Counted from the stretch's first letter, positions 5,328 through 14,130 are shown. The stretch: DNA of 38,783 nt from an uncultured Lachnospiraceae bacterium (GCA_910586615.1 CAJUJP010000030.1:16053-54835), one strand, 5' to 3'. Numbers and translations: made by a program. Notes: generated by a model from the sequence alone, not told the origin.

Positions 5328-6585
5328 GCTCAGTGAACTGATAGCGCCTCAATTTTATGATATTCATTGGGACATTCTGGAAGGGAAACACACACACTAC
5401 AAACTGTATGGAGGCAGAGGGTCCACTAAATCCTCATTTGTAAGCAGTGAGATCATCATGGGAATGATGGAGGATCCGGATGCAAACGCCGCATGTTTCA
5501 GAAAAGTGGGAAACACTCTTGCTGAGAGCGTTTTTGAGCAGCTTCTATGGGCAATAGATGCGTTAGGGGTGAGCCACTTATGGAAGATTACGCTTTCCCC
5601 ATTAAGGCTGACATATAAGCCAACAGGGCAGAGAATAGTGTTCCGTGGGTGTGACGATCCGAATAAAGCAAAATCAATTAAGCTCAGGAGGGGCTATTTC
5701 AAATATATCTGGTATGAGGAGCGTGCAGAATTTGAGGGAGATGATGATGAGAGAAAGATCAATCAATCCCTCATGCGTGGCGGTGATAAGTATGTGGTAT
5801 TTTACACATGGAACCCGCCAAAAAGCCTCAATTCATGGGTGAATCAGGATGTACTTCAGGTGCGTGATGATACCCTGTGCAACCACTCCACCTATTTGAC
5901 GGTGCCAAGGCATTGGTTGGGAGAGCAGTTCTACATAGAGGCAGAGGAACTCAAAAAGCGAAAGAGACTTGCATACCGGCATGAGTATCTGGGAGAGGCA
6001 ATAGGAACCGGAGGCAAGGTATTTGATAATGTGGTCATTCGGGAGATCACTGATGCGGAGATAGCGATATTTGACAAGCTGAAGCAAGGCCTTGATTTCG
6101 GTTTTGCGGCGGATCCGTTGGCATTTGAGAGGATGCATCTGAACAGGAAGCAGAGGAGGCTCTATATCTTTGCTGAACTGTACCAGGTGAACCTCAAAAC
6201 GCGGAAGGCTGTGGAGGAGATCAAGAAGCTGAATCCGGAAAATAAGATTATCACAGCAGACAGTGAGGAGCCACGATCTATTGCATCATTCAACGAACTG
6301 GGCCTGAGGGTGTACCCGGCAAAGAAGGGTCCTGGATCAGTAGATTTCGGGGTGGCGTATTTGTCGGATGATCTGGATGAAATCATCATTGATCCGGTGA
6401 GGTGTCCCAATGCGGCAAGGGAGTTTTCCTCCTACGAACTGGAAAGAGATAAAAACGGGAATTTCAAGGGATCATATCCGGACAAAGACAACCACAGCAT
6501 TGATGCAGTGCGTTATGCGTTGGAGGATGAGATGATAAACAAGAAGGCGAAGATCAGGAACAAGGCAAAGAGAGGCCTGAGGTAA
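5317..6585 (+). CDS. terL: Terminase large subunit (PBSX/SPP1 type)
   Basis: Motor and nuclease that packages phage DNA through the portal. 422 residues from ATG 5317; the frame opens 42 bp earlier, but that part overlaps terS more deeply without a ribosome binding site. Walker A is YGGRGSTKSS at about 31-40, and the acidic Walker B region is YIWYEERAEF at about 130-139. Nuclease acidic residues are visible in GLDFGFAADP (about 260), ITADSEEPRS (about 315) and NHSIDAVRYAL (about 396). All key residues are present and the length is normal, so it should be functional. Confidence 0.93.
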   Translation: MEIRLSELIAPQFYDIHWDILEGKHTHYKLYGGRGSTKSSFVSSEIIMGMMEDPDANAACFRKVGNTLAESVFEQLLWAIDALGVSHLWKITLSPLRLTYKPTGQRIVFRGCDDPNKAKSIKLRRGYFKYIWYEERAEFEGDDDERKINQSLMRGGDKYVVFYTWNPPKSLNSWVNQDVLQVRDDTLCNHSTYLTVPRHWLGEQFYIEAEELKKRKRLAYRHEYLGEAIGTGGKVFDNVVIREITDAEIAIFDKLKQGLDFGFAADPLAFERMHLNRKQRRLYIFAELYQVNLKTRKAVEEIKKLNPENKIITADSEEPRSIASFNELGLRVYPAKKGPGSVDFGVAYLSDDLDEIIIDPVRCPNAAREFSSYELERDKNGNFKGSYPDKDNHSIDAVRYALEDEMINKKAKIRNKAKRGLR

Positions 6586-6596
6586 GGAGGCATGAT

Positions 6597-8090
6597 TTGT
6601 TTAGATTTACATACCCGGCAGAAAAATTTGACGAAAAGAAGCTGGATAAAAGCATTATACTCACGCTCGTAAAAAAGCATGAGGGGATGACCGGCAGACT
6701 TCAGAAGAATAAACAGTATTATGATGGCCGCCATGCGATTGAGCAAAAGAAGAGGGGAGACGATTCCGCACCCAATAACAGAGTGGTGTGCAATCATGCA
6801 AAGGACATATCAGATACGGCAACGGGATATTTTATGGGAAATCCTGTGACATACTCAAACAGCGGGAATCAGGAAATTGAACCTCTTTTGAAGGCATTTG
6901 ATGATGCGAATGTGGATGATGTAGATGCGGATATCGCCATGGACATGAGTATTTATGGGGTGGGATATGAATATGTGTATGTGAAAAAGGGGGAATCCGC
7001 ACCGATTTCAAAGAGCATATCACCACTATCCACCTTCATTATTGTTGATGATACGATTGAGGAAAATGAGCTCTGCGGGGTGTACTACTACAAGCAGAAG
7101 AACTCAGTGGATAACAGTTACAACTATGTGGCCACGGTGAGCACCGCTAAATATACCTATACGCTGAACATAAATGACAGCGGTGCGGATGTTTCCAGTA
7201 TAGCGACGGAAACACCGGAGCAGCATTTTTTTGGAGAGCCGCAGATCATAGAATACCTGAACAATAAAGAGGCTATCGGGGATTTTGAGCAGCAGATCCC
7301 TTTGATAGATGCATACAATGTCCTGATGAGTGACCGCATCAATGATAAAGAGCAATTCATTGATGCGGTTCTCGTTCTGTATGGGGCACTGCTGGGAGAT
7401 GATGAGGAAGAAGTATCCGAAGCGCAGAAGCAGCTTAGGAAAGAGAAACTGCTGGAACTGCCGGAAAGTGCAAGGGCAGAGTACCTCATCCGGCAGATGG
7501 ATGAGAGTGGGGCGGAAATACTCAGGAAAGCCATAAAAGAAGATATTTATAATTTCAGTCATGTTCCCAACTTCATGGATGAGAATTTTGCAGGAAATGT
7601 GAGCGGTGTGGCCATGGAATATAAGCTTCTGGGACTTGAAATGATCACAAAGGTGAAGGAGCGGCAGTACAAGAAGGGGCTGAGAAAGCGGATCCGGCTG
7701 TACTGCAATTTTCTGAAGATGAAGGCCGTGCTGATGGAGGCGGGCTCCATCATGTCGACTTTCAGCCGGGCATTGCCGAAGAACATTCAGGAACTTGCCC
7801 AGATCGTGGCAAATCTTAAAAACGATGTATCGGCCAGGACACTCCTGAAACTTCTGCCGTTTGTGGAAGATCCGGATTATGAGATTAAGGAGATTGAAAA
7901 ACAGAAGGCTGAAGAGGTGAAAAGGCAGCAGGAACTTTTTGGAATGGGAGCCAATACGCCGCCTGGTTTTGAAGCTGATGAAGAGCCGGCAGCAGACACA
8001 GAGGATCAGGAAGAGGACGAAGAGAAAGCTGGCGGTCAGGAAAAAGAGGATCCGAAGAAAGAAAAGACGGCAGCAGGCGGCAAGGAGTAA
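6597..8090 (+). CDS. Portal protein (SPP1 gp6-like)
   Basis: 497 residues starting at TTG 6597, 6 nt after AAGGAGG; an ATG at 6592 is out of frame. It contains the typical SPP1-portal stretches HEGMTGRLQKNKQYYDGRH, NNRVVCNHAKDISDTATGYF and LLGLEMITKVKERQYKKGLR. The C-terminal 60 residues are a very acidic and Lys-rich disordered tail. Portal proteins form the dodecameric ring at one capsid vertex through which DNA passes. It lies between terL and the MuF head protein, the usual order. Confidence 0.9.
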   Translation: MFRFTYPAEKFDEKKLDKSIILTLVKKHEGMTGRLQKNKQYYDGRHAIEQKKRGDDSAPNNRVVCNHAKDISDTATGYFMGNPVTYSNSGNQEIEPLLKAFDDANVDDVDADIAMDMSIYGVGYEYVYVKKGESAPISKSISPLSTFIIVDDTIEENELCGVYYYKQKNSVDNSYNYVATVSTAKYTYTLNINDSGADVSSIATETPEQHFFGEPQIIEYLNNKEAIGDFEQQIPLIDAYNVLMSDRINDKEQFIDAVLVLYGALLGDDEEEVSEAQKQLRKEKLLELPESARAEYLIRQMDESGAEILRKAIKEDIYNFSHVPNFMDENFAGNVSGVAMEYKLLGLEMITKVKERQYKKGLRKRIRLYCNFLKMKAVLMEAGSIMSTFSRALPKNIQELAQIVANLKNDVSARTLLKLLPFVEDPDYEIKEIEKQKAEEVKRQQELFGMGANTPPGFEADEEPAADTEDQEEDEEKAGGQEKEDPKKEKTAAGGKE

Positions 8091-8095
8091 TCTGA

Positions 8096-9670
8096 ATGGG
8101 ATATTGGGAAAACCGGCAGGCTCAGGCCATGTATGAGAACATGAAGAGCGCTGAGGAGGTATCAAAAGAGCTTGCGGATATATATGCAAAGGCATCCAGA
8201 CACCTCAGTTATGAGATGGATGGTATCTATGAGAAATTCAGGGATAAGCATGGCCTGACAGACAAGGAGGCAACGGCGCTTCTGAATACCTTGAGAAATA
8301 AGAATGATATAGCAGAGTTAAGACAGGCGTTGGAGGGAATGGGGAAGACGGATCCAAGGTATGCGGATATTCTGGCAAAGTTGGAAAGCCAGGCATACGG
8401 AGCCCGCATTGAGAGATTAGAGCAGCTTCAGGATGAAATTGACCGGGTAATGAAGGAGACGTATAAGCAGGAAAAGAAAGTCACAACCTCACACTATAAG
8501 GATCTGGCGGAGAACTCATATTACCATGAGATATATAATGTGCAGAGGCGTGTTGGCTTTCAATTCAGTTTTTCAGCGGTGGATCCCAAAAAGATAGATC
8601 TTCTTCTGAGATCCACATGGAGCGGTGCCAACTACTCGGCAAGAATATGGAAAAACACTCAGGGCTTGGCGGATGATGTGAAGGAGCAGCTTATCATTGG
8701 GCTTCTGACCGGAAAACGTGAGGAGGAGATGTCAAAAGAGATTGCCGATAAGTACGCGACGGGAGCATTTGAAGCCCGAAGGCTTGTAAGGACAGAAAGT
8801 AATTTTGTAAACGGGCAGATGCAGCTTGCGGCCTATGAGGAGTGTGACGCAGAGCAATATGAGTTTGTGGCCACACTGGATCTCCTGACTTCTGAAGCGT
8901 GTAGGGAACTGGACGGCAAGGTGTTTCCGGTAAAAGACGCAAAGCCAGGAGTAAATATGAATCCTATGCACCCGTTTTGCAGATCCACAACGATCATACA
9001 TCTGGGAGGGGATGTGGTGCCGGGGCTGAAACGCCGTGCAAGGGATCCGGAAACCGGTGAGAATAAGCTTGTACCCGCCTCCATGAATTACAAGGAGTGG
9101 TACAAGCAGAACATATCAAATAATCCAAAGGCTCAGGCTGCGGAAAAGGCTCTGAAGAATAAAGGCACAGATGCGGCTCTGTATGAGAAATACAAAAGAA
9201 TTTACGGAAGCAACGAGGTGGGAAAAGACCTTGAAGCATTTCAGTATCTGAAGTATACTGATGTTAAGAAATGGGAGAGCTTAAAGACAGGAAAGCAACA
9301 GGCTATCAACAGTCTGAGTGAAAAGAAAATAGCCAGCCTCAACGGTATGCTGGGTAATCAGGAAACAAGATTATGGTATAAGCACATGGATGAACATATA
9401 CCGGATATATTAGATAAAACAAAATCATTAGAGGAGCAGGCGCGAAGAGCGCATGAACTCAGAAATCAATATAGAACCCAGGCACGAGATTTGATGATAG
9501 ATCAGAATGAACGGCGAAGACTAGATGCGGATCATAAAAATCTCACATTTGAGCAACTCATGGAGCGCAAGAAAGCCAGGTATGGATTAACCGGAGATGA
9601 TGCGTACAAGGACATTATCAGGAGTAGTACAACGACCAATAAAATGTATGATAAAAAGGCAGGTTTGTAA
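8096..9670 (+). CDS. MuF minor head protein with possible C-terminal toxin domain
   Basis: 524 residues. The N-terminal part is helical (SPP1 gp7-like). The MuF core at about 220-305 shows ARRLVRTESNFVNGQMQ, CRELDGKVFPV and NMNPMHPFCRSTTI with its conserved Cys and His. Ordinary MuF proteins end soon after about residue 340. Here about 180 further residues follow: a KYTDVKKWESLKTGKQQ linker, then a charged domain with LWYKHMDEHIPDILDKT, RRAHELRNQYRTQARDLM, LTFEQLMERKKARYGLTGDD and SSTTTNKMYDKKAGL. This is the build of MuF polymorphic toxins known from temperate phages, delivered with the virion or acting in competitors. I cannot name the toxin fold. The small gene 2 bp downstream would be the immunity gene. 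Confidence 0.82.
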   Translation: MGYWENRQAQAMYENMKSAEEVSKELADIYAKASRHLSYEMDGIYEKFRDKHGLTDKEATALLNTLRNKNDIAELRQALEGMGKTDPRYADILAKLESQAYGARIERLEQLQDEIDRVMKETYKQEKKVTTSHYKDLAENSYYHEIYNVQRRVGFQFSFSAVDPKKIDLLLRSTWSGANYSARIWKNTQGLADDVKEQLIIGLLTGKREEEMSKEIADKYATGAFEARRLVRTESNFVNGQMQLAAYEECDAEQYEFVATLDLLTSEACRELDGKVFPVKDAKPGVNMNPMHPFCRSTTIIHLGGDVVPGLKRRARDPETGENKLVPASMNYKEWYKQNISNNPKAQAAEKALKNKGTDAALYEKYKRIYGSNEVGKDLEAFQYLKYTDVKKWESLKTGKQQAINSLSEKKIASLNGMLGNQETRLWYKHMDEHIPDILDKTKSLEEQARRAHELRNQYRTQARDLMIDQNERRRLDADHKNLTFEQLMERKKARYGLTGDDAYKDIIRSSTTTNKMYDKKAGL

Positions 9671-9672
9671 CA

Positions 9673-9942
9673 ATGAAAGCGTTTCAGATAAGTGGAGATG
9701 AAAACAGAATATATTTTCAAAATTTGCTGAGGCGGCCAGGAGAGGATGAACTTCAGGAAGTTATAAAAATCTTGATAACAGCAGGCGGGCAGTTGGGAGA
9801 GAAAAATGAAGCTGCTGATGTGGATATGTATATGGGAAATCTGAATGGAACTGAATTCAGACTGCTGTATACAGGAGAAGAGGCAATCATCTGTACAGAT
9901 AGTAAAGAAAGCGCAGGAGAGATTCTGAAAATATTTGAGTAG
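9673..9942 (+). CDS. Small protein, possible immunity to the MuF toxin
   Basis: 89 residues starting 2 bp after the stop of the MuF gene. Acidic, with alternating strands and helices (ELQEVIKILITAGGQ, VDMYMGNLNGTEFRLLYTG, EEAIICTDSKESAGEILKIF), no membrane segment. A small acidic protein encoded immediately after a toxin-like C-terminus, and followed directly by a terminator, is the usual arrangement for an immunity protein. No family is recognised, and an ordinary minor phage protein is not excluded. Confidence 0.6.
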   Translation: MKAFQISGDENRIYFQNLLRRPGEDELQEVIKILITAGGQLGEKNEAADVDMYMGNLNGTEFRLLYTGEEAIICTDSKESAGEILKIFE

Positions 9943-9957
9943 TTAGAATGCTAAGTT

Positions 9958-9986
9958 GAGCTATGCAGGAATGCATAGCTCTTTTT
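9958..9986 (+). terminator. Intrinsic terminator after the toxin/immunity pair
   Basis: GAGCTATGCA (9958-9967) pairs perfectly with TGCATAGCTC (9972-9981) with a GGAA loop, followed by five Ts. It breaks the structural operon between head protein and scaffold, which is odd unless read-through or a separate promoter serves the capsid genes. Confidence 0.85.
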
Positions 9987-10013
9987 GTATGCAAAAATGA
10001 GAAAGGCGGTGAT

Positions 10014-10076
10014 CTCTTATCTCCCGCGTCGAGGGTTAGAGGCGGGCCCGGTGCTGCCAAGGGCTGAAAATAAGAG
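10014..10076 (+). other. GC-rich structured leader before the scaffold gene
   Basis: CTCTTAT (10014-10020) pairs with ATAAGAG (10070-10076), enclosing CCCGC (10023-10027) with GCGGG (10042-10046) and CCC (10047-10049) with GGG (10061-10063). This gives a possible three-way junction. It lies in a 208-bp gap (9943-10150) with no gene and no clear promoter. It could be a processed leader or a regulatory RNA of the capsid genes. Confidence 0.35.
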
Positions 10077-10150
10077 GCAGGCAAAACCAATCATATGAAT
10101 CCGTGGGGTCCTAAGGGAAAATGCGGGGGCATTAAAGGAGGAAAAAGACC

Positions 10151-10879
10151 ATGAAATGCATGAACAATCATTATGAAACGGGCAGGATCTTCAGGAGGGC
10201 AAGGTGTGTAATGCCCATGAATTTACAGTTTTTCGCTGAAACAGAAGGAGAAGCAGGCGGTGGGGCCGGAGGAACCTCAGGAAATGCGGCAGGCGGAGAG
10301 GGCGGAAATACCGGAGGAGATCCGGCAGCAGGCGGCGCAGAAGGACAGGTAAGTTTTGATGATTTTCTGAAGGATCCGAAGAATCAGGCAGAATTTGACC
10401 GCCGTGTTGGAAAGGCTCTGGAAACGAGCCGGAGCAAAATGCAGACTGAAATTGATGCCAGGATCCAGGAGGCGAGGACTGAAGCTGAGAAACTGGCAAA
10501 GATGAATGCTGAGCAGAAAGCGGAATATGAGAAGGAGAAGAGGGAGAAGGAACTGGCCGACAGAGAGGCGAGCATCACGAAGAGGGAACTGGCAGCAGCG
10601 GCAAAGGAGCAGCTTGCTGAGAAGGGGCTTCCTTTATCCCTTGCGGATGTGCTGAATTATTCCACTGCAGAGGCGTGCAGCGCATCCATTGATGCCGTTG
10701 GAAAGGCATTTCAGGAGGCAGTTGAGAAGGCCGTGGAAGAGCGGCTCTCAGGCGGGAAACCGCCGAAAAAGGCAGACGATAAGGCGGCATATACCATGGA
10801 TCAGATCAAGGCAATGAGCACGGATGAGATCAATAAGAACTGGGATGCCGTGCAGGTGGCTATGAAAGCCGGAAAATAA
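10151..10879 (+). CDS. Capsid scaffold protein (DUF4355-like)
   Basis: 242 residues; ATG 10151 follows AAAGGAGG. A second possible start at 10211 gives M-P-MNLQFFAE, and MNLQFFAE is the usual beginning of these scaffolds, so the first 20 residues may be an extension. A Gly-rich linker (about 30-65) is followed by FDDFLKDPKNQAEFDRRVGKAL and a long charged coiled coil (EKLAKMNAEQKAEYEKEKRE). The C-terminal YTMDQIKAMSTDEINKNWD is typical. Scaffold proteins guide capsid assembly and then leave. It is followed directly by the major capsid gene. Confidence 0.85.
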   Translation: MKCMNNHYETGRIFRRARCVMPMNLQFFAETEGEAGGGAGGTSGNAAGGEGGNTGGDPAAGGAEGQVSFDDFLKDPKNQAEFDRRVGKALETSRSKMQTEIDARIQEARTEAEKLAKMNAEQKAEYEKEKREKELADREASITKRELAAAAKEQLAEKGLPLSLADVLNYSTAEACSASIDAVGKAFQEAVEKAVEERLSGGKPPKKADDKAAYTMDQIKAMSTDEINKNWDAVQVAMKAGK

Positions 10880-10902
10880 GAAAATAGAGGAGGAAAAGTA
10901 AA

Positions 10903-11754
10903 ATGTCTGTAATTAATTTTATTCCTACCATTTGGAGTGCCAGACTTCTGGCCCATTTGGATAAAAAGCACGTTTACGCCGCCCTGGTCAATAGAGACTA
11001 TGAGGGCGAGATCAAGAACTATGGTGACACCGTGAAGATTAACCAGATCGGTGATATCAACATTAAGGACTATACGAAGGGAAAGGACATTGATGATCCT
11101 GAGGATCTGAGCGGCGAGCAGACGATCCTCACCATTGATCAGGCAAAATATTTCAATTTTGCTATTGATGATGTGGATAAGGCTCAGGTAAATCCAAAGC
11201 TGATGGATGCGGCAATGCAGAGGGCGGCATACGGGATGAATGATGTAACGGATCTCTTCCTGGCAAACCTGATGTATCTGGCGGCGCAGAACAACAGCAC
11301 CAACTTAGGCTCCGATACTTCCGCCGTAGTTCCCACGAAAAATGATGCTTATGATTATCTGGTGGACCTCTCCACGGATCTGACGGAGAAGGATGTGCCC
11401 ACGGAAGGAAGATGGGTGGTGGTTCCGGCATGGTATCATGGCCTTCTGCTGAAGGACAACCGCTTCGTGGGCAACGGCACGGACTACAACAAGGCCCTTA
11501 TTGAAGGCGGTGAGGTAGGTGTGGCCGGAGGCTTCAGAGTATGGCTCTCCAATAATGTGCCCAACACGGAAGGGGCAAAGTACAAGATCCTTGCCGGTAC
11601 AAACGCCGCTTCCTCTTATGCTGAACAGATCCTTGAAACCAAGGCATACAGCCCGGAGAAGAGGTTTGCTGATGCAGTAAAAGGAATCCATGTATATGGC
11701 GGTAAGGTAGTACAGCCGAAATGCTTATCTGTACTGACTGCAAGCAAGAACTGA
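10903..11754 (+). CDS. Major capsid protein
   Basis: 283 residues with a strong AGAGGAGG site. Typical opening MSVINFIPTIWSARLLAHLD, then YGDTVKINQIGDI and KYFNFAIDDVDKAQ. The middle (WVVVPAWYHGLLLKDNRF) and the end (KGIHVYGGKVVQPKCLSVL) match P22-coat/HK97-fold capsid proteins of Clostridial siphophages. Codon use is more regular and GC-richer than that of neighbouring genes, as expected for a highly expressed protein. Preceded by the scaffold gene. Confidence 0.9.
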   Translation: MSVINFIPTIWSARLLAHLDKKHVYAALVNRDYEGEIKNYGDTVKINQIGDINIKDYTKGKDIDDPEDLSGEQTILTIDQAKYFNFAIDDVDKAQVNPKLMDAAMQRAAYGMNDVTDLFLANLMYLAAQNNSTNLGSDTSAVVPTKNDAYDYLVDLSTDLTEKDVPTEGRWVVVPAWYHGLLLKDNRFVGNGTDYNKALIEGGEVGVAGGFRVWLSNNVPNTEGAKYKILAGTNAASSYAEQILETKAYSPEKRFADAVKGIHVYGGKVVQPKCLSVLTASKN

Positions 11755-11774
11755 GAGAAGGAGGAGCGGCCGAT

Positions 11775-12182
11775 ATGTTTATCTTAAACAAAAAAAACGG
11801 CATTGTGCAGGAATGCCACAACAATGATGCCATTAAGGCGTGCAAGAAGGATTCAGATAATTATGCCGTGTCTGAGAGGCGTGAGGATCTGGAACAGCAA
11901 TGCGCTGAGGATCCCAAAAAGGAGCCTGAAAAAGAAGAAACGGACAATTCCTCACCCGATACCACAAAAGCCGATTCTGGTGCCGCTGAGAGCGCTCAGA
12001 ACAGTAAAAATGAGGAAGGGGAAGGGCAGCAGGCAGCAGGAGAAAGTGCCGGCGAGATGACTGAGGCAGCCCTTCAGGCAATGAACGTTGAAACGCTCAG
12101 GAAAGTGGCAAAAAGTAAAGGGATTCAGGGATATGGAAACATGAACAAGGAAACCTTGATTGCCATGATCCTGAACCATTGA
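11775..12182 (+). CDS. Phage protein with C-terminal Rho_N/SAP-like domain
   Basis: Start chosen at ATG 11775 after GAAGGAGGAG; the frame is open to 11721 but overlaps the capsid gene. 135 residues: a short N-terminal segment (FILNKKNGIVQECHNNDAI), a long disordered acidic linker rich in E, K, S and A, and a C-terminal helical unit (MNVETLRKVAKSKGIQGY, then MNKETLIAMIL), the Rho-N/LEM-like fold often found in a head protein between capsid and connector. Role unknown, perhaps capsid decoration. Confidence 0.7.
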   Translation: MFILNKKNGIVQECHNNDAIKACKKDSDNYAVSERREDLEQQCAEDPKKEPEKEETDNSSPDTTKADSGAAESAQNSKNEEGEGQQAAGESAGEMTEAALQAMNVETLRKVAKSKGIQGYGNMNKETLIAMILNH

Positions 12183-12201
12183 CCAGAGAGGAGACGGGAG
12201 C

Positions 12202-12555
12202 GTGACTGATCTGGAAATGATCAAAAAGATAACGGGGGAGAGTGATGAGGAGTTGCTCTCCCTCCTGCTTGTAATGGCAGAGGAAAAGGTGCTATCACTG
12301 GCATGGCGCACAAAGATGATCTATCCCCTGAAGCCTGCGGCGAGAGATTGGGCAGTGGTGGCATACAACCGCCTGGGGATGCAAGGAGAAACAAGCAGGA
12401 GTGAGGGCGGGATTTCTTCAGCCTTTGCGGAGATTCCCAAAGAAATTGAGGAGACCATAAAACGGTACCGGTTAGGGAGGGTGCGTGGCCATGCGTATGA
12501 GAAGAAGCCTGATGAAGCAGTACCACCTCAGGAAGAGGAATGTCAGGAAGGATAA
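12202..12555 (+). CDS. Head-tail connector protein (gp6/gp15-like)
   Basis: 117 residues with GTG start and GAGGAGACGGGAGC upstream. The helical N-terminal part (DLEMIKKITGESDEELLSLLLVMAEEKVLSL) and the motif ARDWAVVAYNRLGMQGETSRSEGG match the DNA-packaging adaptor family that docks beneath the portal. It overlaps the next gene by 65 bp, and its C-terminal tail is charged and poorly conserved. Confidence 0.75.
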   Translation: MTDLEMIKKITGESDEELLSLLLVMAEEKVLSLAWRTKMIYPLKPAARDWAVVAYNRLGMQGETSRSEGGISSAFAEIPKEIEETIKRYRLGRVRGHAYEKKPDEAVPPQEEECQEG

Positions 12556-12814
12556 TGAGGGCGGAACCGTTGTTGAATATGCGGATGCCGTGGAGATCCG
12601 GGCAACGATCTGGCCGGCAAGAGGGCGCGTGCAGGCGGAAATGTACGGGGAAAGGCTTTCCTATATCAAAAACATGGAATATGGCGGTCCGGAGGAAATG
12701 ACGGAAGGTGACGGCATATGTGTATTTGCCGGCCCGAATGACCCGCCTGATTACAAGATTATATCCATCAAAAGGGAATACAGCCCAAATGTGATGGAAC
12801 TGGAAAGGCTGTGA
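12491..12814 (+). CDS. Putative head closure / head-tail adaptor protein
   Basis: About 107 residues. Starts are possible at GTG 12485, ATG 12491 and ATG 12497; I prefer 12491, about 9 nt after GGGAGGG. The beta-rich core (VEIRATIWPARGRVQAEMYGER, then DGICVFAGPNDPPDYKIISI) and position between connector and gp10-like gene fit head closure (stopper) proteins. The family assignment is from gene order and fold impression only. Confidence 0.6.
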   Translation: MRMRRSLMKQYHLRKRNVRKDNEGGTVVEYADAVEIRATIWPARGRVQAEMYGERLSYIKNMEYGGPEEMTEGDGICVFAGPNDPPDYKIISIKREYSPNVMELERL

Positions 12815-12818
12815 TTTT

Positions 12819-13310
12819 ATGGCAGTGAATGGCGTGCAGAACCTCATGAGAAAATTAAATGAATTGGGATCCGTGGAGTCGGCAATGTATAAATCTGTGA
12901 AAAAGCAGACGGAAGTGGTGAGAGGCGCGGCGGTGAGGCTCTGCCCGGTATATGCAGGCCCGTGGAAGTTTGTAGCAAGGGGAGAACTGAAGCGGAGCAT
13001 ATACACTGAGGTAGAGCAGAATGCAGATGCCACAATCGGATGTGTGTATACTAATGCCGCTCACGCTCCGTTTGTAGAATTTGGCACCGGTCCGATAGGA
13101 CAGTCAAATCATGTAGGCATATCTCCAAATGTTCCGGTGTCGTACACTCAGGAAGCATGGGTGTGGATGGATGATGAGGGAGATTTTCATACTACAAAAG
13201 GGCAGCCGGCACAGCCGTTTATGTACCCGGCACTGAAGAGTATGGAGAAACATGTTGTAAATGCGATCAAAAGCGATCTGAGGGCAGAGATCAAGAAAGC
13301 AGGTGGATAA
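12819..13310 (+). CDS. HK97 gp10-like neck/tail protein
   Basis: 163 residues starting 4 bp after the preceding gene. Conserved features are VVRGAAVRLCPVYAG near the start, GELKRSIYTEV, the central HAPFVEFGTG motif and QPAQPFMYPALKS near the C-terminus. These are diagnostic for HK97 gp10-type proteins, which take part in head-tail joining or tail completion. Confidence 0.85.
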   Translation: MAVNGVQNLMRKLNELGSVESAMYKSVKKQTEVVRGAAVRLCPVYAGPWKFVARGELKRSIYTEVEQNADATIGCVYTNAAHAPFVEFGTGPIGQSNHVGISPNVPVSYTQEAWVWMDDEGDFHTTKGQPAQPFMYPALKSMEKHVVNAIKSDLRAEIKKAGG

Positions 13311-13312
13311 AC

Positions 13313-13669
13313 ATGATCAACGTAAAAGACCAGGTATATGCTTCCATCAAAGACATAACCGAAAATGTGAGTGACGGTTATCCGAAAGATTGGGAGAGCC
13401 TTCCGGCGATCCAGTACACTGAGGAAGACAATTCCGTGTTTGAGTGGGTGGAGGGGAAAGAGAGTAAGGCACACCTCATGTATAAAGTGGATATCTGGAA
13501 CAATGGAAGCACTTCTGAGACAGCCATGAAAGTGGACAAAAATATATCCGTTCTGGGACTGAGAAGAGTAGCGTGCAGTGATGTTGCAGATCCGTCCGGA
13601 CGGAAACACAAGGTTATGCGCTACGAGGGAATTATTGATGTAGATACCGAGATGGTGTATCAGAATTGA
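13313..13669 (+). CDS. Putative tail terminator/completion protein
   Basis: 118 residues starting 2 bp after the gp10-like gene. The N-terminus (INVKDQVYASIKDITENVSDGYPKDWESLPAI split by natural turns) and the DIWNNGSTSETAMKVDKNI region are typical of the small protein that follows gp10 and precedes the tail tube gene in siphophages. No catalytic motif. The assignment rests mainly on order and size. Confidence 0.65.
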   Translation: MINVKDQVYASIKDITENVSDGYPKDWESLPAIQYTEEDNSVFEWVEGKESKAHLMYKVDIWNNGSTSETAMKVDKNISVLGLRRVACSDVADPSGRKHKVMRYEGIIDVDTEMVYQN

Positions 13670-13688
13670 GAAGGAGGATAAAAGAAGA

Positions 13689-14102
13689 ATGTTAGCAAAT
13701 GGAACGACTCTGAGCTACAAAAAGAAGGGCAGCAGTGAAGATTATAAAATCCTGACCGGAATCAAAGAGATCCCGGAACTGGGTGATGATCCTGAAAAGG
13801 TGGAAAATACCGGTCTGGCCGATCCGCAGAAACAGTATGAGTACGGCATTGGAGATGCAGGTGACCTTACATATAAATTCAAGTATGAGAACACCTCAGA
13901 GAATTCACCGTACAGAGTTATGAGGCAGGCGGGAGCAAGTAAGGAGGTGCTCTCCTTCTGTGAAACGCTGCCGGATGGCACCAGGTATGAGTATGATGCA
14001 CAGGTGGCCGTGAAACGGTCTGGCGGCGGCGTGAATGGTGTTATGGAATGGAATCTCAACATGGCGCTTCAGAGTGGGATTACTGTAACGGATCCGGAGT
14101 AA
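13689..14102 (+). CDS. Major tail (tube) protein
   Basis: 137 residues with AAGGAGG upstream. Opening MLANGTTLSYKKKG, then ILTGIKEIPELGDDPEKVE and TGLADPQKQYEYGIGDAGDL, all seen in TP901-1-like tail tube proteins of Clostridial phages. Predicted all-beta. It is followed by the tail chaperones and the tape measure, the standard order. Confidence 0.85.
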   Translation: MLANGTTLSYKKKGSSEDYKILTGIKEIPELGDDPEKVENTGLADPQKQYEYGIGDAGDLTYKFKYENTSENSPYRVMRQAGASKEVLSFCETLPDGTRYEYDAQVAVKRSGGGVNGVMEWNLNMALQSGITVTDPE

Positions 14103-14130
14103 ACAATAATATTTCAAGGAGGATAAGATC

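Noticed and set aside
7104..8195. Long minus-strand open frame opposite the portal gene
   Set aside because: Composition is Cys/His/Leu-rich shadow sequence, with no ribosome binding site, and the plus-strand portal is well supported. The same applies to 17100-18176 and 32934-34139 on the minus strand.
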